Shown here piece after piece: positions 37,501-45,714 of a DNA stretch of 64,000 bases; positions within the stretch are counted from its first letter, which is position 1, and every line of letters starts with the position of its first letter. A model generated the notes under the pieces. That model ran no database searches and was not told the DNA's origin. It was given only the letters and a program-made list of their open reading frames with translations. Source of the DNA: Desulfitibacter alkalitolerans DSM 16504 (GTDB taxonomy: Bacteria > Bacillota > DSM-16504 > Desulfitibacterales > Desulfitibacteraceae). The translations under genes were made by a program, and so were the position numbers. The stretch lies in NCBI RefSeq assembly GCF_000620305.1, contig NZ_JHVU01000025.1, forward strand, positions 1 to 64,000, written 5' to 3'.

Positions 37501-37734
37501 GAATTAATGCAAAAAGATAAATTGAGAGAGTTGGCTGTTGTATTGTTTGAAAAAGTGAGAGACAATGCATCAATTGACTGGACAATAAAAGAAAGCGTAA
37601 AAGCAAAATTAAAAGTGATTGTAAAACGGACTTTAAGGCAATTTGGATATCCCCCGGATATGCAGAAACTGGCAACAGAAACAGTATTAAAACAGGCAGA
37701 ACTTATTGCAGAGGAATTAACCAATAAAAGATAG
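34501..37734 (+). CDS. hsdR: Type I restriction endonuclease HsdR
   Basis: A 1077-residue motor/nuclease subunit. The nuclease motif is RPDIILFVNGIPLVIIELKNP (~140-157, Asp and Glu-x-Lys). The helicase has Walker A HTQGSGKSLS (~335), DEAH in IVIADEAHRTQ (~440), and motif VI with AIARVNRVYKDK (~710). The C-terminal helical region is complete (DUF3387-like). All motifs appear intact, so restriction is probably active. The start at ATG 34501 fits GAAGGTGA; ATG 34495 is an alternative. It ends the RM operon. Confidence 0.93.
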   Translation: MNRITENVIEEFAIELLEKSGYQYIYAPDIAPDSDAPERQSFEDVLLLEHLKTAIGRINPKIPTDAREDAIKQIQRLNSPELITNNEAFHRMLTEGIKVSYQQDGNDRGDLVWLIDFSKPENNNFIVANQFTIIENGVNKRPDIILFVNGIPLVIIELKNPADENATVKAAYQQLQTYKQAIPSLFTFNAFMIISDGLEAKAGSLSAGLSRFMTWKSSDGKTEASHLIGQLETLIKGMLNKGTLLDLIRHFIVFEKSKKEDKETGIITIETVKKLAAYHQYYAVNRAVESTLRAAGYLSLTVNDGTNILMETPESYGVPGVKQQPVGDRKGGVVWHTQGSGKSLSMVFYTGKIVLAMNNPTVVIITDRNDLDDQLFDTFASSKQLLRQEPVQAEDREQLKELLKVASGGVVFTTIQKFQPDEGNVYEQLSDRENIIVIADEAHRTQYGFKAKTVDDKDEQGNIIGKKIVYGFAKYMRDALPNATYLGFTGTPIENTDVNTPAVFGNYVDVYDISQAVDDGATVRIYYESRLAKINLSEEGKKLVADLDDEMEKDELTETQKSKTKWTQLEALIGSENRINLVAQDIVNHFEQRQEVFDGKGMIVSMSRRIAADLYDEIVKIKPQWHSNDLKKGVIKVVMTSSSSDGPQISKHHTTKEQRRLLADRMKDPEDELKLVIVRDMWLTGFDAPSMHTLYIDKPMKGHNLMQAIARVNRVYKDKPGGLVVDYLGIASDLKKALAFYSDSGGKGDPAIAQEKAVQLMLEKLEVVSQMYHGFSYENYFDADTSMKLSIILAAEEHILGLENGKKRYIDEVTAFSKAFAIAIPHEQAMDVKDEVAFFQAVKSRLAKFDSTGTSKTNEEMDTAIRQVIDKALVTEQVIDVFDAAGIKKPDISILSEEFLLEVKNMEHKNVALEVLKKLLNDEIKSRTKKNMVQSKALMEMLESSIKKYHNKIMTAAEVIEELIALSKDIQKMDKEPQEMGLSEYEYAFYTAIANNNSAKELMQKDKLRELAVVLFEKVRDNASIDWTIKESVKAKLKVIVKRTLRQFGYPPDMQKLATETVLKQAELIAEELTNKR

Positions 37735-37935
37735 AATGTTTCTTAGAGCGAACTTTCTAAAATTATTGGATAGTTCAGATTTACATAATACGGCTTAATA
37801 TTAAGGAGATTTAATAAAAGTACTACTTTAGAAATAAAAACCAAGACGGATATTGAAATTAATATCTGAGCAAGACAATATTAATAAACAACTCAAAATG
37901 TTATAGAAATAGCTTTTGGGGGTGAGCGAGATATA

Positions 37936-40761
37936 ATGAATATTTATGAGAAATTTGGGAATAGATTTGAAAAGCGGATTCAAAGATTGCAAAATAAATA
38001 TGATGACAAAATATTATTAGGATTTATCAAGGTTTCTGATGAGGAATATGATGATCTAAAAATACATTCTCGCTCCCTTTTACAGAAGTATCCTGTTGAA
38101 ATAATTAAAAGCTATTCTGAGTGTTGCCTAATAATTGTTCTGACATTGGTTCAGATTGCTATTAGAGAGGTGTCCGAAGAAGGCGAACGTGAATTTTGGG
38201 TTATTGTTTGTAATATTTTGGACATTGATTATAAAAGTGTTTTAAAAAGCAAAGATATTCTTTTAAAATATTTAAAATTCAACGATTATTTCTTTTATAT
38301 GAACGACAAACAACATGAGTACGTTAGAACTGTTGATTGCCATGCTGTTATACCAAGTATCTCTGCATATAAATTGTATAACTTCCTGTACGATGCTTAT
38401 TTAAGGGATTTGGAAGAAGAATATGATGCAAGCTTAATTGATGAGTATATAGACATTATGTTTGAATATTTTAACGCTTACATAAATTTTGATGATGAAA
38501 GTGATAATATTTTGTCAAGTGGTATCAAAATAAGCAAGCACTATATGTTAACAAAGCCTTTTCGTGTTGCCTGTTTAAATCATAGAAAAATAATGAAAGA
38601 TTTTATTAATAAGACTATTTTTCACATCGATCAAGTATCCTTTAAAGGTATGTTTCCAGAAGATTCAGAACTATTTTCTAAAGAATTTGTTTCATGGTGG
38701 AAAAATAAACAACAAGAAAAATTGGTTAATTATGAAGTCGATTTAAAAGAAATGCGAACTCATAAGGAGGAACAAACTAGACGTGAAAAAAGATTTATTT
38801 CAGCATATTACCAACTAAAAGAAACGGAACTTATACTAAACATTCCACAGCAGCGTCTTACATTAAACCAGATTGAAAATGAAATAATTTTGAATTTATA
38901 TAATGGTGGAGAATTGTTACCTCAGTTCACCAAAAAACTCAAGGTATTTGGACATGTTATGTTTAGGACTGAGGAAGAAATTATAAAACTCAATCGTATA
39001 TATAATGAGCTTCGATATGAAATAATTAGTGGCACCGAAATTGTTTATGATTCAAAGGAAACACTTTTTAGGAGTGGCCTACTTTTTAGTTCAGACGGTT
39101 TGGACGAGATAAATGGAAAAGACCTCTGTGTTGGAGATATTAAAGTTGTTGCCGCATTAGATACAGAATTAGTGCCGGACTGTAATTTTGATAGAATAAC
39201 TCAAGATAATTATGTGATTTATGTATTGTTTTTACGTGAGAATTCCAGTTTTCTTTTGGATAATAGGTTTTATTCTCTTGAACAGCAAATGTACGAAAGT
39301 CGATTAAACTACGAATATAAATATAAAGGGGCTTACATATATCATAAAGGGAAATCTTATAACATTTTTACTGCATTGCCTTCCTTTGGCATTCGGTGTG
39401 AGGGTACTGTCAATGCTAAAAAATATGTTGTAAACATAAATGAAAACCAATTACGCTTGTCAGGCTTTGGTAAAATTAAGTTTTTTATGGTTGAAGACGG
39501 CTCTGGTGACGATTATATTTCATGTATATTGAATGAAAGACAAGTGCAGGATTATAAATTTTATTCATTAACTGTTCGCAAAGCAGGAGACTCAAAGCTG
39601 ATAATTAAAGAGGATTTTATAATTATCCCCGACTTTAGATGTAACTTTGAAAAAGAAATATACTATAACGAAAAAACTGTTAATATTTCAAGAATAACAG
39701 GAGATAATATTTGCTTTCATGATATTCAGTTCCCTTTTTCAGTTCATTGTGGTGCAGAAAACATTGCTAGAATCAAATGCCAAATTGACGGGGCTTTATG
39801 TGAAATGGTTATTGAATTACCGGTTGTTTCATGGAAGCTAGGTAATTACTCACCTGAAAACAACGAAACAGTTATTTGGCATAATAGCATTCATGATTAT
39901 ATTTTTACTCTAAAATGGTACTTTAATACTCCAAACCTGCTAATTAACAAAGAACAAACAGTTAATGGAGATAAAAGATACACAGCAATTTATTACGATT
40001 TAAAGAGTTTTTTTGAATTAGAAAAAGATTTTGAAGTAGGTGTGGAGATTGCTGGGAAATATATAAAATTTGCAAGCATTACCTTCACGCCCAAAGTCAC
40101 AGAAGCGGATTTTGTTTACAATAAGAATCTGCAGGCGGTTTTTGGATTTTGGAAATTTATTGGGGAAGGGAGCTTGCAAATCAAGATTACCTCAAGGGAA
40201 AACGGCTATTTGGTATTTAAGAAACAATTTGATGGTGTTAATAGCTTTGAAGAACCTATAAATTTACCTTACGGCTTTTATAACGTTACAATTACTCAAA
40301 AGCAAGAAGATGAATTTGGTGAGTCAGGAAATGATGAAGTGCTCTTACACGAAAGCACGCTTATAGTAGGAGATAAATTCTATCTTTTGCTAAAAGGTAA
40401 AGAAGTGAAGATCGATAACTGCTTTTACTTTGACAAACGGTTTGAAGTGGAGAATTTCTTTTTTGACAGCATTAGAATTGAACAGGAAAATTTACTATAT
40501 ACGGCATCTGCTTTCTTTTATAAACGTAAAATGCAAACCGGCGAGTTGTTTAAATGGTATATAAATGAGAACAATCCGGTAAAAATTGAAATTATCGATG
40601 TTGATGAATATCAATTTACTATAGAGATTAGAGAACAAAGTGACGATGGTTTTATTTATGATAAAAAAACTAAACATATTATGCCGGATGGCGGACAAAA
40701 AGATAGGAAACGGTATCAAACCGCAGATTATTATATTGTGAATTTGGGGGGATTGTCATGA
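37936..40761 (+). CDS. Unrecognised 941-residue protein coupled to the DUF1998 helicase
   Basis: A large protein without membrane segments or a catalytic motif that I can name. The N-terminal ~300 residues are helical and acidic, with a charged coiled stretch (~265-300). Residues ~430-900 alternate beta-strands and look like repeated beta-sandwich domains. GGGGGTGAG precedes ATG 37936; its stop overlaps the helicase start (ATGA), so the two are co-translated. A helper of this size beside a DUF1998 helicase resembles type III Druantia (DruH with DruE), but I cannot confirm homology. Confidence 0.6.
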   Translation: MNIYEKFGNRFEKRIQRLQNKYDDKILLGFIKVSDEEYDDLKIHSRSLLQKYPVEIIKSYSECCLIIVLTLVQIAIREVSEEGEREFWVIVCNILDIDYKSVLKSKDILLKYLKFNDYFFYMNDKQHEYVRTVDCHAVIPSISAYKLYNFLYDAYLRDLEEEYDASLIDEYIDIMFEYFNAYINFDDESDNILSSGIKISKHYMLTKPFRVACLNHRKIMKDFINKTIFHIDQVSFKGMFPEDSELFSKEFVSWWKNKQQEKLVNYEVDLKEMRTHKEEQTRREKRFISAYYQLKETELILNIPQQRLTLNQIENEIILNLYNGGELLPQFTKKLKVFGHVMFRTEEEIIKLNRIYNELRYEIISGTEIVYDSKETLFRSGLLFSSDGLDEINGKDLCVGDIKVVAALDTELVPDCNFDRITQDNYVIYVLFLRENSSFLLDNRFYSLEQQMYESRLNYEYKYKGAYIYHKGKSYNIFTALPSFGIRCEGTVNAKKYVVNINENQLRLSGFGKIKFFMVEDGSGDDYISCILNERQVQDYKFYSLTVRKAGDSKLIIKEDFIIIPDFRCNFEKEIYYNEKTVNISRITGDNICFHDIQFPFSVHCGAENIARIKCQIDGALCEMVIELPVVSWKLGNYSPENNETVIWHNSIHDYIFTLKWYFNTPNLLINKEQTVNGDKRYTAIYYDLKSFFELEKDFEVGVEIAGKYIKFASITFTPKVTEADFVYNKNLQAVFGFWKFIGEGSLQIKITSRENGYLVFKKQFDGVNSFEEPINLPYGFYNVTITQKQEDEFGESGNDEVLLHESTLIVGDKFYLLLKGKEVKIDNCFYFDKRFEVENFFFDSIRIEQENLLYTASAFFYKRKMQTGELFKWYINENNPVKIEIIDVDEYQFTIEIREQSDDGFIYDKKTKHIMPDGGQKDRKRYQTADYYIVNLGGLS

Positions 40762-43700
40762 ATTTTAATCCCATAAAGGCGTCGAGTGAAATTGTTGATA
40801 AATACATACGCTACATAAACACTTCACTTTATATTAAAGATAACAACTATATGAAGCAGCTTAAGGAGATATTAAAGCAAAAAAATAAAATCGCAAAAGG
40901 GCCTTATCTTGATGTATCTGATACCTTTGAAAAGGGGCATACACTAATAGAGTTAATAAACGAGGGGATATTATGTCCTGAGATGCTTAATATAAAAAGC
41001 CGCAAGTTACCACTGGAAAGACCTTTATATGCACACCAAGAGGAAGCGATTAACAAGGTGATAAAGGGTAAAAATCTAGTGGTTTCTACGGGTACGGGAT
41101 CAGGTAAAACGGAATCCTTTTTAATCCCTATTCTTAATCATCTAACAGAACAAAAACAAAATAATATACTCACTCCCGGCGGCGTTCGGGCGTTGATTAT
41201 CTATCCTATGAACGCTTTAGCTAACGACCAACTAAAACGGATGAGAGATTTACTTGAGAACTACAAATATATCACCTTTGGTGCATATACAGGAGAAACA
41301 AAACCAAAATATAAAGACGCCTTGGCAAAATATAAAAGTTTAAATAAGCAAGAACCTTTGCCTAACGAGCTTATTTCTCGTGAGCAAATGAAGAAAACTC
41401 CTCCGCATATTTTAATCACAAACTATGCAATGTTAGAGTATTTAATGATTAGACCTGGAGATAAAGTTTTTTTTGGTGGCGAAAACTCAAATAACTGGAG
41501 ATTTATTGTCCTTGATGAAGCTCATACATATACAGGAGCAACTGGTATCGAAGTATCGATGCTTTTACGGCGATTGGAAGCTTCTTTAAGTACAAAAGAA
41601 AAACTGCAATATATTCTAACTAGTGCTACGTTGGGTAACAACGAAGAAGACAATGATGATGTTGTCAGTTTTGCAAAGCTACTATGTTGTGGAGCTGATT
41701 TTGACGCTTCATCCGTTGTTAGAGCGACGAGAAAGCCTGTAGTGCCACAAACTGATGTAAAAAATATTCAATTAAGCTTGTATTCTGAAATTAAGGAACT
41801 ATTAGAGAAAAATGAAACAGTAAATCAGATATATTCGTTTTTGAAAGTAAATAACATAGATATGCCTTATTCTGATAATATAAACGAGCTTTTATTTGAG
41901 CTTATTAGGCACGATAGTAATTATTATAAGATAAAGAATTACTTGAAAAATAATCCACAGACAGTTTATAAGCTAACGACAGATTTACAGCTAAATATTG
42001 ATGATTTGGTTAATTTTATTACGGTTGCAAGCAAAGCTATAAAGAATAATGAGTCCGTTCTTGAAGCAAGATACCACATGTTTGTACGGGCAATTGAAGG
42101 AGTTTATATTACCTTAAAGCCGCACAAGCAATTGTTTGTTGAGCCAATGGAACTTGTACCGGTTGGGGATGTTAAATACAGGGCATATGAATTGTCTGTT
42201 TGTCAGAATTGCGGTGAATTGTTTATTGTCGGCTATATTGACGAAAATAATGTATTGCGGCAGCTTGCAAGAGGTAAAGAGGTTGACGATATAAAAAAAG
42301 AGTATTTTATGTTGGCAGTTGAAAATTTTCGTGACGAAGAATCTGAAGAAGATGAGTTTGAAGTTGTCGCCGATGATGAATTGTATTATTTATGCAGCTT
42401 ATGCGGTGCTATTGACCGTGTTACTTCGCATAATGGTAAACCTTGTAATTGTGGACATATTTACCTTAATAAAGTAAAAAAAATAGTGCCAAAAGGGAAA
42501 GTTTTGCATAAATGCCCTTCCTGTTCTTTTGTCAACAATAAAATCAGCGTTCTTCGAGATTTCTATATTGGGCAAGAAGCGGCAGCCAGCGTTATTGGTA
42601 CTAGCCTTTATGAGGAATTACCGTCCTATGAAGTCAAAAGAGAAATAATAGAAATAAAAGATGACGATGAGTTTGGAACAAGTAGGGGTATTACCAAGGT
42701 TAATAAATGGAAAAACCATCTATCCAAGCAATATCTTGTTTTTTCGGATAGTAGGCAGGAAGCTGCTTATTTTGCGAGCTATTTTGACTTTTCGTATAAT
42801 AATATTTTAAGAAAGCGACTTATCGTAGAGGCTCTCAAAAGGAATGTTGATGCTATTCCTCCAGATGGATGGAGTATTGAAAGATTTGTGCATGAATTGG
42901 TGCTTCTATTTAATGAATATAAAATATTTAATGATGAGGACGAACGTGAGAGAGAAGCATGGAAAACTATCCTATACGAGGTATGTAATAATGATGGACG
43001 ATTTGGACTTGAAGGGTTAGGTGTACTTTCATTTGAATTTGCTCCAGTAAAAGATGCATTGCATGATTTTACGACAGAGGAAACCGAAGCCTTGCAAAAA
43101 ATCCTTGCTAATAGCTTTAGAAACAATGGTAAACTGTGGTATAACTATAATAAATTGACTGAACGAGATAAGGAGTATTTTCTATATAAAGCACATGATA
43201 GCTATATGACGTTGCTTTCTGATAAAAAATTGACGTATGTACAAAGCTGGTGTTCAAAAGGTAATAAAGGTAATGGACGGACAAGCTATATTGAAAAAAT
43301 TACCGGTTGGGATAGAGAAAAAGCGAATAGGTTTTTGAAACGTATGTGGGAAAAGGTTTTTAGCCAAGGTGATATTTTGATAGTTTGTGATGGTGATAAA
43401 TATAAATTGAATTTATCGAAGTTTAAGGTAAAAAATGGGCTTAGTTCAGGAATTAAATGGTATGAATGCGATAAATGTAACAGAATTACGCCATACAATA
43501 TAAGAAATGTTTGCCCAGAGTATATGTGTGATGGAAAATTAGATGAGTGCAATATTGATCAGGAATTAAACGATAATCATTACAGACAGCTATTCTTGAA
43601 TCTTGATATTTCACCACTAACTATTAAAGAGCATACCGCACAATTAAGTTCTGAAACGGCAAGAGTTTATCAGGAGAAGTTTGTTCGTAAAGAAATTAAC

Positions 43701-45485
43701 ATACTTAGCTGTTCTACCACTTTTGAAATGGGTGTAGATGTTGGTGAGCTTGAAACGGTATTTATGAAAAATATGCCGCCAAGTCCTTCTAACTATGCTC
43801 AAAGGGCTGGACGAGCTGGTAGACGTACTGAATCGGCTGCATATTCCCTTACTTTTTGTCGCCTGAGTTCTCATGATTTAAACTTTTTTAGAGAACCTGT
43901 TAACATGATTAAAGGAAAGATATATCCCCCAAAGTTTAAGGTCGAGAATGAAAAAATCATTAAAAGACATATTTTTGCTTCTGCATTGGCATTTTTCTGG
44001 AAGAAAGAACCAAAGTATTTTAAAAATGTCGAAGATTTCTTTTTAAATGATGGATTTGATAGGTTTGATTCATATTTAAATAGTGAGCCAATAGAATTGA
44101 TGACTTTTATAGATGACTTTGTTCCTAAAGGTATCTTCAAAAGTAATAAAGAGTGGATAAATGATTTAATCGGTGGAAACGGTGTTTTGATAAAGGCAAA
44201 GGATGATTTTTTTTCAGACATTAATTCCTTAGAAGAAAGACAACAGCGCCTTATAAACGAACAATTAAATGGCAAGAATGTTGGTTCTGCAATTGGTAAG
44301 GTAGGATATATAATTGGCAAGCTTAAAAAGGATAACATTTTGACATTTATGTCAAGAAAAAATGTTATCCCGAAATATGGCTTCCCTGTAGATACCGTTG
44401 AACTATTACCATCAGTAGATTATAACAATAAAAATGAGAACTATCATATCGAATTGCAACGAGATTTGTTAATTGCTATCTCTGAATATGCGCCGGATTC
44501 TGAGGTGATTGCCGATGGAGAAATCTATACGAGCAGATACATAAGAAAAATCTATGGTGGGTCAAAGGATTGGACTAAGTTTAACTATGGACAATGCCCT
44601 AATAAAGAATGTGGTTATATGAATGTTTGTCTATATGATTATGATGATGAAGAAATGTTTATGGGTAAATGTCCAGTATGTGGTGATATTGTGCCCAAAG
44701 AAGGAATTTTCATTTGGCCTGAATATGGATTTGTTATTGAACCTAAAACAGAAGTGGCAACTACTCGTAAACCCCAGAAAACTTATAAAGGAGAGATACA
44801 TTATATTGGAGATAAAAAGGAAAAGCGAGAAATCAATAAAATAACTCATATTATTGGCAAAAATGAAATAAATATTTGTTCTACTTCAAACGATGAATTA
44901 ACTGTTCTCAATAATTCGGAGTTTTATGTTTGTGAGGAGTGCGGTTATACAAAAATATATAAAAGCAGAGGAAATACATTTGAAGATTTAAAACCACATA
45001 AAAATCCATATGGTAAAGAATGTTCTAATACAATACTTAAGCGCCATGCTCTAGGACACACATTTAAAACGGATGTTGTTCAAATTTCTGTTACAGATTT
45101 CTATATCCCGAGAAAAGAAGCATACTCTGTTTTATATGCATTGTTAGAAGGTATTAGCTCATATTTGGGTATAGAAAGGAATGATATCTCAGGTTGCTTG
45201 CATTATCGTAAAGGGATAAATGGGAAATTTGAATCTGGCTTTATTATATTTGATAATGTTCCCGGTGGAGCTGGTCATGTTAGAAGATTAGGGTCAGAAG
45301 ACCTAAGCGTGATAACGGGTGTTCTAAGAGAATCTTTAAAAATAGTTGAAAGCTGTACTTGTGGTGGGGATGAAAAGGATACCGCTTGTTATAGTTGCCT
45401 TTGTAATTATTATAATCAAAAATATCACGAGGATTTAAAAAGATATAATGCAATCTATTGGTTGAGTGAGATGCTGTCTAATTAA
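40758..45485 (+). CDS. DEAD/DEAH helicase with zinc ribbons and C-terminal DUF1998 (DruE/DrmA-like)
   Basis: A 1575-residue superfamily 2 helicase. Walker A is VVSTGTGSGKTES (~107-118), the DEAH box is FIVLDEAHTYTG (~250), and motif VI is QRAGRAGRRTES (~1015-1025). Several zinc-ribbon cysteine sets lie at ~480 (CQNCGELF), ~555-585 and ~910 (CDKCNRITPYN...). The C-terminus (~1475-1560) is DUF1998, with NVPGGAGHVRRL and Cys-rich ESCTCGGDEKDTACYSCLC. This is the architecture of the helicases of Druantia and DISARM, as well as MrfA-type repair helicases. It lies between an RM operon and an Argonaute, so a defence role is likely. Confidence 0.78.
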   Translation: MNFNPIKASSEIVDKYIRYINTSLYIKDNNYMKQLKEILKQKNKIAKGPYLDVSDTFEKGHTLIELINEGILCPEMLNIKSRKLPLERPLYAHQEEAINKVIKGKNLVVSTGTGSGKTESFLIPILNHLTEQKQNNILTPGGVRALIIYPMNALANDQLKRMRDLLENYKYITFGAYTGETKPKYKDALAKYKSLNKQEPLPNELISREQMKKTPPHILITNYAMLEYLMIRPGDKVFFGGENSNNWRFIVLDEAHTYTGATGIEVSMLLRRLEASLSTKEKLQYILTSATLGNNEEDNDDVVSFAKLLCCGADFDASSVVRATRKPVVPQTDVKNIQLSLYSEIKELLEKNETVNQIYSFLKVNNIDMPYSDNINELLFELIRHDSNYYKIKNYLKNNPQTVYKLTTDLQLNIDDLVNFITVASKAIKNNESVLEARYHMFVRAIEGVYITLKPHKQLFVEPMELVPVGDVKYRAYELSVCQNCGELFIVGYIDENNVLRQLARGKEVDDIKKEYFMLAVENFRDEESEEDEFEVVADDELYYLCSLCGAIDRVTSHNGKPCNCGHIYLNKVKKIVPKGKVLHKCPSCSFVNNKISVLRDFYIGQEAAASVIGTSLYEELPSYEVKREIIEIKDDDEFGTSRGITKVNKWKNHLSKQYLVFSDSRQEAAYFASYFDFSYNNILRKRLIVEALKRNVDAIPPDGWSIERFVHELVLLFNEYKIFNDEDEREREAWKTILYEVCNNDGRFGLEGLGVLSFEFAPVKDALHDFTTEETEALQKILANSFRNNGKLWYNYNKLTERDKEYFLYKAHDSYMTLLSDKKLTYVQSWCSKGNKGNGRTSYIEKITGWDREKANRFLKRMWEKVFSQGDILIVCDGDKYKLNLSKFKVKNGLSSGIKWYECDKCNRITPYNIRNVCPEYMCDGKLDECNIDQELNDNHYRQLFLNLDISPLTIKEHTAQLSSETARVYQEKFVRKEINILSCSTTFEMGVDVGELETVFMKNMPPSPSNYAQRAGRAGRRTESAAYSLTFCRLSSHDLNFFREPVNMIKGKIYPPKFKVENEKIIKRHIFASALAFFWKKEPKYFKNVEDFFLNDGFDRFDSYLNSEPIELMTFIDDFVPKGIFKSNKEWINDLIGGNGVLIKAKDDFFSDINSLEERQQRLINEQLNGKNVGSAIGKVGYIIGKLKKDNILTFMSRKNVIPKYGFPVDTVELLPSVDYNNKNENYHIELQRDLLIAISEYAPDSEVIADGEIYTSRYIRKIYGGSKDWTKFNYGQCPNKECGYMNVCLYDYDDEEMFMGKCPVCGDIVPKEGIFIWPEYGFVIEPKTEVATTRKPQKTYKGEIHYIGDKKEKREINKITHIIGKNEINICSTSNDELTVLNNSEFYVCEECGYTKIYKSRGNTFEDLKPHKNPYGKECSNTILKRHALGHTFKTDVVQISVTDFYIPRKEAYSVLYALLEGISSYLGIERNDISGCLHYRKGINGKFESGFIIFDNVPGGAGHVRRLGSEDLSVITGVLRESLKIVESCTCGGDEKDTACYSCLCNYYNQKYHEDLKRYNAIYWLSEMLSN

Positions 45486-45714
45486 TCTAAATAATAATGA
45501 TAATGCATCAACGTACTGGACAGAAAAAGAAGTAAAAACAATATAATTGCAAAACTCTATAGGCAATAGGGTATTCTCCAGACATTAAGGAATTTCATTA
45601 TTAAATGCTTGAACTGATTGTAAAGGAATTAGCTCATAAAATAAATTTCTTAGAGCATTGCATTAGAAAATTTGAGGCTACTATTTTAGGATAATATTAA
45701 AGGGGAATAAAAAA
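45486..45714. other. 229-bp intergenic region between helicase and Argonaute genes
   Basis: A gap without a supported gene. A 29-residue open frame (45606-45695) has no ribosome site. A weak promoter-like pair, TGGACA and TATAAT, lies around 45512-45545 with 19-base spacing. The gap suggests the Argonaute pair has its own promoter and is not simply part of the helicase operon. Confidence 0.4.

Noticed and set aside
37936-45485. The helicase pair and the Argonaute pair as one four-gene operon
   Set aside because: The 229-bp gap at 45486-45714 with a possible promoter contrasts with the ATGA overlaps inside each pair; kept as two systems, though cooperation remains possible.
23580-45690. A 15-base identity (TTTGAGGCTACTATT) shared by 23580 region and 45672 region
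   Set aside because: One or two such matches are expected by chance in 64 kb of AT-rich DNA; flanks do not match.
45606-45695. 29-residue frame between helicase and Argonaute genes
   Set aside because: No ribosome site and no recognisable sequence; too short to support.
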